Position numbers and translations under genes: made by a program
Notes under the pieces: generated by a model
The model's database searches: none
What the model was told of the DNA's origin: nothing
Seen by the model: the letters and a program-made list of their open reading frames with translations, nothing else
Assembly (NCBI GenBank): GCA_018401935.1
Contig: JAGYJQ010000013.1
Coordinates: 1-64,000, forward strand
Direction: 5' to 3'
Source: Balneolaceae bacterium
GTDB taxonomy: Bacteria; Bacteroidota; Rhodothermia; Balneolales; Balneolaceae
Length of the DNA stretch: 64,000 nucleotides
Part shown: positions 8,810-18,159 of the stretch, piece after piece
Numbering within the stretch: the first letter of the stretch is position 1
How the letters are laid out: every line of letters starts with the position of its first letter

Positions 8810-9394
8810 TTAAGGTAAATATTCTTCTAGAATAGCTTTGGTTTTCTCGTAGTCGCCTTGGGTTCCGCGCGAGCCTAATTCGGTTGTAATTACATAGCCG
8901 GCGGTATCGATAAATACTTTGAACGGAATGCCCATGGAGATGACTTGTTCTCCGACTCCATTTACGTCTACCAGCCAGTTAAAATCGTAGGGATTCTCAG
9001 CGGAAAATTGCGCTACATCCTCAGGGTTATCCGCTAAAATGGTATTCACAGCCAATACTTCGAACTGGTCTCCGTATTCGGTACGTAAGGAATCCATCGC
9101 CGGGAACACCATTAAACAAGGCGAACACCAGGTTTCCCAAAAATCGATGAGTAAAATTTTTCCTTCATAATCGGCTATTTGAACGATATTTCCGTCCAAA
9201 TCCTCAAAGGTCGCACGTTGTAATACGCCTTGAATGCGTAACTGGTCTTCGTTAAGACCATGGCGGTTAATGTTGCTTGCATCCGTTTCGGAATTCGATT
9301 TCGAGCATCCGCTCCATGCAAATGCAACGAACAAAAGTACAACACTCAATAAGCCAATACGCAATAAGCCAATAGGTGGAAATTTAGTGGTCAT
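8810..9394 (-). CDS. TlpA-like thiol-disulfide oxidoreductase lipoprotein
   Basis: 194 residues. A signal peptide ends in the lipobox AWSGC (Cys30). The redoxin/AhpC-TSA-like domain starts near residue 58 and carries the active-site WCSPC (Cys90, Cys93) in the context [17 protein letters not shown] periplasm-facing, membrane-anchored thiol reductase or cytochrome-maturation type TlpA protein is expected. The signal peptide contains a duplicated [10 protein letters not shown] segment from a 15-nt tandem repeat. It is cotranscribed with ahcY. TlpA proteins have diverse partners, so the target is unknown. Confidence 0.85.
   Translation of the reverse strand: MTTKFPPIGLLRIGLLSVVLLFVAFAWSGCSKSNSETDASNINRHGLNEDQLRIQGVLQRATFEDLDGNIVQIADYEGKILLIDFWETWCSPCLMVFPAMDSLRTEYGDQFEVLAVNTILADNPEDVAQFSAENPYDFNWLVDVNGVGEQVISMGIPFKVFIDTAGYVITTELGSRGTQGDYEKTKAILEEYLP
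9347..9376 (-). repeat. 15-nt tandem duplication in the redoxin signal peptide
   Basis: Units CAATAAGCCAATACG (9347-9361) and CAATAAGCCAATAGG (9362-9376), read on the + strand, differ at one base and encode the doubled [10 protein letters not shown] segment. Confidence 0.85.
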
Positions 9395-9414
9395 TGGGAA
9401 TACATTCCTTTCTG

Positions 9415-9452
9415 GTTGATGGATACAAGCCTAGTTGATGGATACAAGCCTG
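9415..9452. repeat. 19-nt tandem duplication upstream of the redoxin gene
   Basis: GTTGATGGATACAAGCCTA (9415-9433) is followed directly by the same unit ending in G (9434-9452). The first copy extends into TTTCTGGTTGATG, the reverse complement of CATCAACCAGAAA, a word also found in other arrays of this window. It lies in the leader of the redoxin-ahcY unit. Confidence 0.85.
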
Positions 9453-9483
9453 AATTAAACTTTATTACAAATTAAATAACCAC

Positions 9484-9491
9484 TAAAGATA
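9484..9491 (-). promoter_or_regulatory. Possible -7 box of the redoxin-ahcY unit
   Basis: On the minus strand the sequence reads CGTATCTTTAG, 89 nt before the redoxin ATG. The nine-base word GTATCTTTA also precedes gldC, trxB and gltX. Confidence 0.35.
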
Positions 9492-9562
9492 CGATTTCAT
9501 TCTGATAAAAGTTCCTTTACACATTATCGTGTGAATTTTCCCAGAGCCTCTTATCTTCCTGC

Positions 9563-10840
9563 ATGCAACATTCATCATTAGCCAGCAGTTTGGTGGCGGA
9601 AAAGACCCCGAAAAGTCAGTCCAACTCTACCCAAAAAACCTACGATTTTATTATTGTAGGGGCCGGTATTGTGGGCTTAGCTACCGCGTACAAATTGCAC
9701 AAAAAGTTTTCAGACGCCAGCATTTTAGTCCTTGAAAAAGAGGGGCGGGTGGGCGCACATCAGACAGGAAAAAACTCTGGAGTCATTCACTCGGGTATTT
9801 ATTATAAGCCAGGTAGTTACAAAGCCAAAAACTGTCGCGATGGCCGGTTACAGCTCGTCGATTTTTGTAACGAACACGAGGTTGCCATGGAGGTTTGTGG
9901 CAAAGTGATTGTGGCGACCAAAGAGGAAGAACTACCCCGCTTGGATGGGATTTACGAGCGAGGAATACAAAACCAAATTGAAGGTATCGGGATGATCGAT
10001 CCCTCCGAGCTCGCAGAAATTGAACCACATGTTAAAGGTGTGAAAGCGATACACGTTCCCTGCTCGGGTATTGTGGATTATGTGGGAATGTGTGACCGGA
10101 TGATGGATATTATTGAGGCAGATGGCCGGGGTTTCGTTCAATTTGGTGCAAGGGTGCATGGTATACGTGAAAGCGCGAGTGAAGTACTTGTCCAAGCGGG
10201 AAACAGTACCTACAAGGGACGTTATCTGATCAATTGTGCCGGCCTGTACTGCGATCATGTGGCCAAGTCCGCGGGACTGAATTCGCCGGTGAAAATAGTC
10301 CCTTTTAAAGGGGAATATTACGAACTCAAACCAGAGGCCGAATACTTAGTAAAGCATCTTGTTTATCCGCTGCCAAACCCGGATTTCCCATTTCTTGGGG
10401 TTCATTTCACCCGAATGGCTTTAGGAGGGATTGAATGCGGACCCAATGCCGTTTTTGTATTCAAACGGGAAGGCTACGAAAAGTTTGCCTTTGACTTTAA
10501 AGAATCCTTAGAGTCCTTAACCTTTCCTGGATTTTGGAAAATGGCTACCAAACATTGGCGTATGGGACTCGATGAATATAAGCGTTCGTTTTCAAAAGAA
10601 GCCTTTGTTAGAGGATTGCAGACCTTAATTCCTGAGGTGAGAAGTCATCACTTACAGCACTCTCCCGCCGGAGTCCGAGCGATGGCACTGCAACCCGATG
10701 GAGAAATTTTGGACGATTTTTATTTTGAACGCGCCGACCGCCAGATTCATGTGCTCAACGCCCCAAGCCCGGCTGCTACCGCTTGTTTATCGTTGGGAGA
10801 TGAATTGGTGCGGAAGTGCGAAACCGATTTCGACCTATAG
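9563..10840 (+). CDS. lhgO: L-2-hydroxyglutarate oxidase (LhgO type)
   Basis: 425 residues. After a 30-residue N-terminal extension comes the FAD-binding IIVGAGIVGLATAYKL motif, then EKEGRVGAHQTGKNSGVIHS and GIYYKPGSYKAKNC, signatures of L-2-hydroxyglutarate oxidase/dehydrogenase. The enzyme oxidises L-2-hydroxyglutarate to 2-oxoglutarate, passing electrons to oxygen or membrane quinones. GVRAMALQPDG and the C-terminal NAPSPAATACLSLG region are also typical. The next gene downstream on the same strand is a YdiJ-like D-2-hydroxyacid dehydrogenase; the pairing supports a role in clearing both 2-hydroxyglutarate enantiomers. Gap to that gene: 129 bp filled by tandem repeats. Confidence 0.88.
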   Translation: MQHSSLASSLVAEKTPKSQSNSTQKTYDFIIVGAGIVGLATAYKLHKKFSDASILVLEKEGRVGAHQTGKNSGVIHSGIYYKPGSYKAKNCRDGRLQLVDFCNEHEVAMEVCGKVIVATKEEELPRLDGIYERGIQNQIEGIGMIDPSELAEIEPHVKGVKAIHVPCSGIVDYVGMCDRMMDIIEADGRGFVQFGARVHGIRESASEVLVQAGNSTYKGRYLINCAGLYCDHVAKSAGLNSPVKIVPFKGEYYELKPEAEYLVKHLVYPLPNPDFPFLGVHFTRMALGGIECGPNAVFVFKREGYEKFAFDFKESLESLTFPGFWKMATKHWRMGLDEYKRSFSKEAFVRGLQTLIPEVRSHHLQHSPAGVRAMALQPDGEILDDFYFERADRQIHVLNAPSPAATACLSLGDELVRKCETDFDL

Positions 10841-10872
10841 CTTTTGCGCGTAGTTGACGAAAACACCTGAAA

Positions 10873-10947
10873 ACTTCACCAGAAAAAGCACCGAAATACA
10901 TCAACCAGAAAAAGCACCGAATTACATCAGCCAGAAAACATCAGCCC
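10873..10947 (+). repeat. Three tandem 25-26-nt repeats in the lhgO-ydiJ gap
   Basis: Copies begin at 10873, 10898 and 10924; the first two share the run TCACCAGAAAAAGCACCGAA or its TCAACCAG variant, and the third is degenerate. The middle copy carries CATCAACCAGAAAA. The array is non-coding and lies just before the ATG at 10970. Confidence 0.85.
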
Positions 10948-10969
10948 ATTAACAACCTAAACCAGGTCC

Positions 10970-13843
10970 ATGTGTCCTAAAGTTGCGATAAAAACCGATT
11001 CACTTTCCAAGCGCCTATACGCTCAGGATGCCTCTATGTATGAGCAGATGCCCAAAGGAGTGGCATTCCCAGAGTCGGGTGAGGACATCGCTTCTTTGGT
11101 TAGGCAGGCTGCAGCGAAAAAATGGAGTATTACCGCGCGTAGTGCAGGGACGTCCTTAGCGGGGCAAACAACGGGCGATGGGATTATCGTGGATGTTTCC
11201 AAGCATATGAATAAGGTGCTCGAGTGGAACATTGAAGAGCGATGGGTGCGAGTCCAGCCAGGGATTATACGGGATCAGTTAAACCGGATGGCGGCTCCAA
11301 ATGAGCTCCTTTTTGGCCCAGATACAGCTACTACTTCTCGCTGTATGATCGGCGGGATGATCGGCAACAACTCTGCGGGCTTGTATTCTATTAAATATGG
11401 CAGCACCCGAAATCATGTGTTGGAAATGGAAGTGGTGTTGAGTGATGGATCCAAAATGATTGCTAAGCCCCTGAGTCCTGAGCAATTGGATGAGAAACTA
11501 GCGCTACCAAACTTAGAGGGTTTTATTTATCGGGAAACCATTGATCTATTAAAGGATCATAAAGAAGCTATTGAGTCTCATTATCCGCATAAAGAAATTA
11601 AGCGTCGTAATACCGGATATGCACTGGATGCCTTATGTGAGATGAGCCCGATAACCGAGGGAGGAAGACCGTTTAACCTGTGTGAACTACTTGCAGGTAG
11701 TGAGGGAACGCTGGCCATGACCGTTTGGGCCAAACTGAATTTAGAGCCTTTACCTCGTTATAAACGCATGCTTATTCCACAGTTTAATAACTTGGATGAG
11801 GCAATGAAGGCCACGGTTTTAGCGGTGGAGAAAGAGCCAGCAGCCGTGGAGTTAGTCGATGACATTATCTTAGAGGCTACCAAAGGAAATATTGAGCAGA
11901 CTAAGAATCGATTTTTTTTACGTGATGACCCGAACTGTATACTTATTATCCAGTTCGAAGGTGATAATCGTTTCGAGCTCGACAACAAAGCCGAAGAACT
12001 AGCTAAAGAGTTAAAAGAAGCGGGTTTGGGTTATGCCTTTTCGCAGCTTCATGACCCTGAGGATAGGCAACGGGTCTGGGAACTTCGTAAAGCAGGTCTG
12101 GGACTACTTATGGGTTTGGGTAAAGAGTCACGATCTCCTGCTTTTTGTGAGGATACAGCGGTGAGAGTAAAAGATTTACCCGCCTACGTTAAGGATATTC
12201 AGGCTATATTGGACAAGCATGACACTCACTGTGTGTTTTATGCTCACGCCTCGGTTGGTGAATTACATTTCCGGCCCATGATTGACACTACCACCATTGA
12301 AGGGGTCACTAAGATGAAGCAAATGGCCCAGGAGTTTGCCGAAACCGTGCGGCGCTACAGAGGGTCTCTTTCCGGTGAACATGGTGACGGTAGGGCACGA
12401 GCACCATTTATTGAGCAGGTCTTAGGGGCAGAAATGATGCCCCTGCTCGAACGAGTAAAAGATATTTGGGATCCAGAGGCACGATTTAATCCCGGTAAAA
12501 TTGTGCGGGCCGAACCCATGGAAAAGGGCTTGCGTTATTCTCCCGAATACCGTCCATTAGCGGCGCCAACGGTGTTTAAATGGCGCAAAAGCGGTGGTTT
12601 CACCGACGCCCTTGAATTATGTAATGGCGCAGGGGTGTGTAGAAAGCTGGCCGAAAGTGGCGGTACAATGTGTCCGTCTTATATGGCAACCAGAGACGAG
12701 AAAGATTCCACCCGAGGAAGGGCCAATATTTTTAGACACGTATTTTCAGGGGCTAACCCAGAAGGTTTTGGTTCAAGCGATCTTAAAGACGCACTCTCCC
12801 TTTGCCTGAGTTGTAAAGCCTGTAAAAGCGAATGCCCTGCCAACGTAGATATGGCCAAGATGAAAGCTGAGTTCATGCATGGCTATCATCAAAAGCATGG
12901 GGTGAGTAGAAAAGAGGAGTTTTTTGGAGACCCAGGCAAACGTTATCCGCTTGCGGCTCGCCTGCCTGGCTTAGTCAATAAAGTGGCTAAATCTCCAGTG
13001 GGCAAACAAGCGTTGAGGCAGTTATTTGGGGTTTCACCATTACGCGATCTTCCTGAGTTTAGTTCGGAGCGTTTTAGAGACTGGTTCCGTAAGAATCCGT
13101 CCCCTACCACCGATCATAAAGTAATTTTACTGGCCGATTTATTCACCGATTATCACGATCCAACAGTGGGTAAGCATGCGGTTTGGGTACTGGAATCCAT
13201 GGGATTTGAGGTAATGCTGCCCGAAGTGCAGGAATTGGGCCGTACTTTTTTATCCAAGGGGCTCATGGATAAAGCCTTGAAAACTGCTGAAACAGTGGTG
13301 CAAGGATTGGCGCCCTTTGCTCAAAAAAATTACCCGGTTATTGGATTAGAACCTTCCGAAATCCTGACCATTCGAGACGAATACTTAGATTTAGTTCCCG
13401 ATAAGCAGCTAGAAGCCGCAAAAACACTGGCATCGAAGACCTATACCTTCGAGGAATTTGTGGCACTACACAAAGATCGGTTTCCTACTGCTAGGTTGAA
13501 TCCAGTTTCTAAAGCTCCAAAGGTAGTGTTGCATGGACACTGTCACACCAAAGCCTTAATTGGAAATACCGCCACGATAAAAGCCCTTGAACTAGCAGGG
13601 TATGATGTTGAGGCCATGGATACAGGCTGTTGTGGAATGGCGGGGAGTTTTGGGTATGATGAAGATACCTATGAGCTTTCTATGGAAATTGGCTGGCAGC
13701 GACTGTTTCCTCAACTTGGGAATCTAGCGGCTGAAACCCAAATTTGTGCTCCGGGTTTTTCTTGTAGACATCAAATTAAGGACGGCGTAGGAATGGGGGC
13801 TTTACATCCGGCCACACTTATTGCCCAGCGAATAGGTTTTTGA
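10970..13843 (+). CDS. FAD/4Fe-4S D-2-hydroxyacid dehydrogenase (YdiJ / D-2-hydroxyglutarate type)
   Basis: 957 residues combining a GlcD-like FAD-binding half and a GlcF-like iron-sulfur half. The N-terminal RLYAQDASMYEQMPKGVAFP and ITARSAGTSLAGQTTG are the FAD_binding_4 domain; SGEHGDGRARAPF lies in the FAD-oxidase C domain. ELCNGAGVCRK with TMCPSYMATRDE and the CLSCKACKSECP motif (Cys612, 615, 618, 622) are cluster ligands, and HGHCHTKAL plus DTGCCGMAGSFGYD are CCG-domain motifs. E. coli YdiJ of this architecture oxidises D-2-hydroxyglutarate; D-lactate or glycolate are alternatives. An in-frame stop at 10958-10960 limits the start to the ATG at 10970, so the N-terminus is slightly shorter than usual. 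Confidence 0.85.
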   Translation: MCPKVAIKTDSLSKRLYAQDASMYEQMPKGVAFPESGEDIASLVRQAAAKKWSITARSAGTSLAGQTTGDGIIVDVSKHMNKVLEWNIEERWVRVQPGIIRDQLNRMAAPNELLFGPDTATTSRCMIGGMIGNNSAGLYSIKYGSTRNHVLEMEVVLSDGSKMIAKPLSPEQLDEKLALPNLEGFIYRETIDLLKDHKEAIESHYPHKEIKRRNTGYALDALCEMSPITEGGRPFNLCELLAGSEGTLAMTVWAKLNLEPLPRYKRMLIPQFNNLDEAMKATVLAVEKEPAAVELVDDIILEATKGNIEQTKNRFFLRDDPNCILIIQFEGDNRFELDNKAEELAKELKEAGLGYAFSQLHDPEDRQRVWELRKAGLGLLMGLGKESRSPAFCEDTAVRVKDLPAYVKDIQAILDKHDTHCVFYAHASVGELHFRPMIDTTTIEGVTKMKQMAQEFAETVRRYRGSLSGEHGDGRARAPFIEQVLGAEMMPLLERVKDIWDPEARFNPGKIVRAEPMEKGLRYSPEYRPLAAPTVFKWRKSGGFTDALELCNGAGVCRKLAESGGTMCPSYMATRDEKDSTRGRANIFRHVFSGANPEGFGSSDLKDALSLCLSCKACKSECPANVDMAKMKAEFMHGYHQKHGVSRKEEFFGDPGKRYPLAARLPGLVNKVAKSPVGKQALRQLFGVSPLRDLPEFSSERFRDWFRKNPSPTTDHKVILLADLFTDYHDPTVGKHAVWVLESMGFEVMLPEVQELGRTFLSKGLMDKALKTAETVVQGLAPFAQKNYPVIGLEPSEILTIRDEYLDLVPDKQLEAAKTLASKTYTFEEFVALHKDRFPTARLNPVSKAPKVVLHGHCHTKALIGNTATIKALELAGYDVEAMDTGCCGMAGSFGYDEDTYELSMEIGWQRLFPQLGNLAAETQICAPGFSCRHQIKDGVGMGALHPATLIAQRIGF

Positions 13844-13847
13844 AGCG

Positions 13848-13928
13848 TTTTTAATCCTTAACCCTGCCGGTTACGTGCCACCAGTTAGCTTTTTAATCCT
13901 TAACCCTGCCGGTTACGTGCCACCAGTT
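13848..13928. repeat. 39-nt direct repeat duplicating the 3' end of recN with its stop codon
   Basis: The stretch 13848-13886 recurs at 13890-13928, a 42-nt period. The right copy contains the last codons and stop of recN on the minus strand. The left copy is an exact second set of those codons plus stop, lying downstream of the real stop in the gap to the convergent dehydrogenase gene. Confidence 0.9.
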
Positions 13929-15630
13929 CCTTAGCTGATTGTAGTGTAGCCTCGGTGATTTGTGCACCACTCATTAGGCTGGCCACCTCTCGAATGTGTT
14001 CATCATCGTCCAGCCGTAGAATGGTACTCACCGTACGATCATCTTTTTCGGATTTATGCACTTTATAGTGGATGTGTGCTTGACTTGCGATTTGGGGTTG
14101 ATGAGTAATGGCAATGATCTGACAATGCTCGGATAAGGTGCGCATGCTTCGCCCTACTTTTTCCGAAATTTCGCCACTAATTCCGGTATCGATTTCATCA
14201 AAAATCATGACGGGGAGGTGTTGCTCTTTTGCCAGCACACTTTTAAGGGCCAACATAACGCGGCTTATTTCCCCACCTGAGGCGATTTTTGCCAAAGCTT
14301 TAGGCAATTCCCCTTTATTGGTACTCAAATAAAAAACCACATCATCCCCGCCGGATTCGGTGCACTCTACTCGCGCAGTATGTGCTGGATCGGTTTGTTC
14401 CTGCTCGGGTAGGACAAACCAGCCATTGGTATCATATAACCAATTAACCTGCACCTGTAGCCGTGCATGAGGAATTCCCAATTGAGCCAATTCTATTTCT
14501 ATGGATTGGGCCAATTGATCTCCAGTAGTTCTTCTTAGGTTATGCAAAGCCACCGCGGCCTCTTGTAAAACATGTTCTTGTTGGGTAATTAACTGGTTTA
14601 TGCGTTCTAAGGCCAAATCAAAATTCTCAGCAACTGATAGCTCTTCGGCAATTTTTCTCTCATAGTCTATAAGAGAGGGTATATCACGGCCATATTTTTT
14701 TTGAATACGGTTGAGTTCCGCTTGGCGCTGACGTAATTCCTCGAGACGTGACGGATTAAACTCAATACGATTGCGATATTGTTCAGCAAAACTTATGGTT
14801 TCGATCATGCTCACCCTTGCCGCATTGATCTCGGTTAAGTACTGCTCAAATTCCGGTTCAATTCGAGCAAGATCTTCTAAGGTCAATTTCAACTTATTCA
14901 ATAATGCTGCGATGTCAACATCATCGCTTTCGCCTAATTCACTAATCCACTGAGCTTTTTGGTCCAAGATTTCAGCATTGTCAAGTAATTGCATTTCTGC
15001 TTGAATCTGTTCTTCTTCGTCGGGTTGCAGACGGGCTTTTTCTAATTCTTGAAGTTGAAACCGGTACAATTCGGTTTTTTCAAGAAGTTCTTGCTCCCTC
15101 TTAAGCAGTTGGCGCTTTTCTAGACGAAGCTCTTTCATTTTATCATAAGCGGTTCGATATGCGGAAAGCTGCTGCTGAGTATGGCCAAATTGATCCAGTA
15201 CCCCCAAGTGATGTTCTTCTTTAAGCAGGAGTTGATGATCGTATTGCCCGTGTAAGTCCACCAATACATCACCAATGGATTTAAGCACTCCAATGGTAAC
15301 GGGTGAATCATTAATAAAAGCCCGACTTCCGTTTTCCCGAATCTCGCGCCTGAGTATAATAGGGCTGTGTTGTTCGATATCGTGTTCCTGAAGTGCCAAA
15401 GCTAAGGCAGGATCATTTTCATGAGCTATAGTGGCTTCGGCGATGGCTTTGGTGCTGCCTTGACGAATGACCTCGGTATCGGCCCTTTCCCCTAAAATCA
15501 TATTTAATGCGCCAATAATGATGGACTTACCTGCACCGGTTTGTCCAGTGAGTATATTCAATCCCGGCCCGAACTCGACTTCGAGTTCGTCAATCAAGGC
15601 AAAATCTTTTATGTATAGGCTGCGTATCAT
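13900..15630 (-). CDS. recN: DNA repair ATPase RecN
   Basis: 576 residues, full length for this SMC-like protein. The N-terminal MIRSLYIKDFALIDELEVEF and Walker A GQTGAGKSIIIGALNMILGE are diagnostic; the C-terminal half has IASGGEISRVMLALK (ABC signature) and the Walker B IFDEIDTGISGEISEKVG. A long coiled coil occupies roughly residues 150-380. RecN acts early in double-strand-break repair, holding broken ends together under RecA/SOS control. The first residue pair of Walker A is GQ rather than the common GE. Its 3' end has been duplicated downstream. Confidence 0.96.
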   Translation of the reverse strand: MIRSLYIKDFALIDELEVEFGPGLNILTGQTGAGKSIIIGALNMILGERADTEVIRQGSTKAIAEATIAHENDPALALALQEHDIEQHSPIILRREIRENGSRAFINDSPVTIGVLKSIGDVLVDLHGQYDHQLLLKEEHHLGVLDQFGHTQQQLSAYRTAYDKMKELRLEKRQLLKREQELLEKTELYRFQLQELEKARLQPDEEEQIQAEMQLLDNAEILDQKAQWISELGESDDVDIAALLNKLKLTLEDLARIEPEFEQYLTEINAARVSMIETISFAEQYRNRIEFNPSRLEELRQRQAELNRIQKKYGRDIPSLIDYERKIAEELSVAENFDLALERINQLITQQEHVLQEAAVALHNLRRTTGDQLAQSIEIELAQLGIPHARLQVQVNWLYDTNGWFVLPEQEQTDPAHTARVECTESGGDDVVFYLSTNKGELPKALAKIASGGEISRVMLALKSVLAKEQHLPVMIFDEIDTGISGEISEKVGRSMRTLSEHCQIIAITHQPQIASQAHIHYKVHKSEKDDRTVSTILRLDDDEHIREVASLMSGAQITEATLQSAKELVARNRQG

Positions 15631-15804
15631 AACGGTGTTTTCTATAGAGACTAAATATCCGATATCCCTTTCATCTTTTAAAGAGAAATTCGAAAAACTT
15701 TTTATCCCTTCCTTTATAACAAAGGCTATAAAAAAACCGATGCATCCAAGTTGCTTCCTTATTTCTAGGTATATTACCGAGCCAAATCAGACAATCAAAT
15801 AGCC

Positions 15805-16812
15805 ATGAGTGAACGCCCAACAACAACGATATACGAATTTACGGTACCGCCCGGACAGCATGAGTCCATTCGGCTCGATGTATATATTACTTCTTTTGTA
15901 GAAAATGCGACTCGAAGTAAAGTGCAGGAAGCCATTAAACAGGGCTATGTTTGGGTGAATGGAAAGCATGAAAAAGCCTCCTACACCATGTTACCTGGAG
16001 ATAAGATTTATATAGAATTACCAATTGCCCCACCTCCAGAAGCGGTTGCAGAAGAATTGCCACTTGATATTGTGTATGAGGATGCGGACATGCTAGTGGT
16101 AAATAAGGCGGCGGGAATGGTGGTGCATCCTGCTTATGGAAACTGGACAGGCACTTTGGTTAATGGGCTCATGCATCATGTTGAAGAGTTAGGAGACAGA
16201 GAGGACGATCCGGGTGATTTGCGCCCAGGTATTGTGCACCGGCTCGACAAGGATACCTCCGGATTGCTTGTAGTAGCAAAAAATGATCATACTTTAGCGG
16301 CACTATCCGCTAAATTTGCTGAAAAAGATGTAGAACGGAGCTACTGGGCCTTGGTATGGGGTAATCCACCTGAAGAGGGAACAATTGAGGGGGACATTGG
16401 GCGTTCCAAACACGACCGAAAGCTCATGACGGTGCTACCCGCAGGTAAGGGGAAACACGCCGTTACCCATTACAGGGTTTTGGAGTATTTCGATTATTTA
16501 TCACTTGTAGAAATTCGCTTAGAAACAGGGCGCACTCATCAGATTCGTGTGCACATGGGGCATATAGGACATCACGTTTTTGGGGATACTACTTACGGTG
16601 GAGCGTCAGTTCGTTTTGGCCCGAATACGGGAAGTCGTAAGGTGCTTTTTCATCGGCTCATAACGGATTTAGGCCGTCAAGCCTTGCACGCGAAAACACT
16701 TGGATTCGAGCACCCATCAACCCGGGAGAAAATACGTTTTGAGTCCGAGTTACCCGATGATATGCAGCGGGTGTTAGATGCTTTTCGCGAGCATTGTAGT
16801 GCGGAGTATTAG
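15805..16812 (+). CDS. rluD: 23S rRNA pseudouridine synthase, RluD type
   Basis: 335 residues. An S4 RNA-binding domain (about residues 20-85, RLDVYITSFVENATRSKVQE) precedes the RluA/RluD catalytic domain with RPGIVHRLDKDTSGLLVVAK, whose Asp is the nucleophile, and ETGRTHQIRVHM near the C-terminus. The enzyme isomerises uridines in helix 69 of 23S rRNA in characterised bacteria. It is transcribed divergently from recN across 174 bp that must hold both promoters, and ends 41 bp before the convergent DUF418 gene. Confidence 0.92.
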   Translation: MSERPTTTIYEFTVPPGQHESIRLDVYITSFVENATRSKVQEAIKQGYVWVNGKHEKASYTMLPGDKIYIELPIAPPPEAVAEELPLDIVYEDADMLVVNKAAGMVVHPAYGNWTGTLVNGLMHHVEELGDREDDPGDLRPGIVHRLDKDTSGLLVVAKNDHTLAALSAKFAEKDVERSYWALVWGNPPEEGTIEGDIGRSKHDRKLMTVLPAGKGKHAVTHYRVLEYFDYLSLVEIRLETGRTHQIRVHMGHIGHHVFGDTTYGGASVRFGPNTGSRKVLFHRLITDLGRQALHAKTLGFEHPSTREKIRFESELPDDMQRVLDAFREHCSAEY

Positions 16813-16853
16813 GGGATGGTGAGGCTAGCGTGGAACCTTCTCGCACGACTAGG

Positions 16854-18095
16854 CTAGGAACGTAAAAAAGGCTGTTTTTTGCCATAGGTCAATGATCGCC
16901 AAGCCCATTCTAGAGGACCAAATTTATAGGAGTTGAGCCATTTTTCAGAGGCCAGGTATTGGAAAATCCAAACGATACTCACGATAAGTATTTGAAAGCT
17001 TCGATCTACTTTTCCAAACATGCCAAATCCAATGCCAAAAAAGATAAAGGCCCCTATAAACGAGTGCAGAATGTAATTGGTTAGGGCCATTTGCCCAATG
17101 CTTGCGAGACGTTTTTTGATGGTGTAATAGTTGTCGGATTGTGCAAAAACCATAATTAGCGAGATATACCCATAGGCAACGAATAAACTTCCCCAATAAT
17201 TAAATTGGCTTCCCGTAAACATGGAATAGTCAAAATCCCAATTCATGGTAAAGTTCATGTACATTCCGTAAATGATGATAGGGAATCCAATGATGAAGGA
17301 ATAAAAGGCGCTTTTAAGGTAAAAAGACCTTGAACGTACGGCCGATAATATCCCCGACTTGTACAAAGCCATACCCACCAGCATTAACCCTCCCGCTCTC
17401 CAAAGAAATAGAATCATAAAAACAAAGGTTTCTAAAAATAGGGCTTGTTGGGAGTTCTGGGTTATTTGATGGGATAGGGAGCCGGTAAATGCGGCGATTT
17501 CCTGTTCGATCATGTCACTTGATGGAGCCCAGTCCATCCGTAAATCTTGTACTTCAGTAGCGGGCATATAGGGTAAAGAAAATTGAAATAGTCCATTTAA
17601 TATACTGGGCACGGATACAAGCAGAAGTCCGGTAATCAAGAGCTTTCTGGATGATAATTTTCTCAATGGATAGACTAGAAAGGAACACAGGGCATAGGCC
17701 ACCAAAATATCGCCGTACCAAATTAAGTGAGCATGGAGCAGGCCAATGAGTAGCAGTAGTCCGTTACGCGTGTAATGTAATTTGGCTGATGAGCCCGTTA
17801 GGACTTCCTTTTTTTCGGTTATGAGTACAATGCCTGCACCAAAAAGCACCGAGAAAATACTCATAAATTTCTGATCGGCAAACAGATGACTTAGTATCCA
17901 CGTCCATAAATTCAACCCTGTTAAATCCCCATAAGCCAGAGGATTGGAATAGGCAGCACTAGGCATGGCAAAACTTTGAATGTTCATGATTAGAATACCT
18001 AGTATTGCAATACCTCTGAGTAGGTCAAGAGATTGAATACGACTATTGTTGGTAGTTGGGCTAACGATTGAACTCATGAACTTTGTAGATTTCAT
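16854..18095 (-). CDS. DUF418 multi-pass membrane protein
   Basis: 413 residues with about ten hydrophobic helices. The N-terminal RIQSLDLLRGIAILGILIMN is the hallmark of the DUF418/YeiB family (acyltransferase-3-like membrane fold), and a C-terminal segment with GPLEWAWRSLTYGKKQ matches the DUF418 domain end. The function of the family is not established; transfer or export of small molecules has been suggested. The upstream gldC is divergent, 64 bp away. Confidence 0.88.
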   Translation of the reverse strand: MKSTKFMSSIVSPTTNNSRIQSLDLLRGIAILGILIMNIQSFAMPSAAYSNPLAYGDLTGLNLWTWILSHLFADQKFMSIFSVLFGAGIVLITEKKEVLTGSSAKLHYTRNGLLLLIGLLHAHLIWYGDILVAYALCSFLVYPLRKLSSRKLLITGLLLVSVPSILNGLFQFSLPYMPATEVQDLRMDWAPSSDMIEQEIAAFTGSLSHQITQNSQQALFLETFVFMILFLWRAGGLMLVGMALYKSGILSAVRSRSFYLKSAFYSFIIGFPIIIYGMYMNFTMNWDFDYSMFTGSQFNYWGSLFVAYGYISLIMVFAQSDNYYTIKKRLASIGQMALTNYILHSFIGAFIFFGIGFGMFGKVDRSFQILIVSIVWIFQYLASEKWLNSYKFGPLEWAWRSLTYGKKQPFLRS

Positions 18096-18120
18096 TGTAA
18101 TTTACATTCACTCAAATATG

Positions 18121-18128
18121 TATCTTTA
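18121..18128 (+). promoter_or_regulatory. Possible -7 box of gldC
   Basis: TGTATCTTTACG, with the core TATCTTTA, ends 31 nt before the gldC ATG. A TTG about 23 nt upstream is a candidate -33 element. The same spacing of 31 nt is seen before trxB. Confidence 0.4.
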
Positions 18129-18159
18129 CGTGTGAGTAGTAAACAGTGTTACGTTAATA

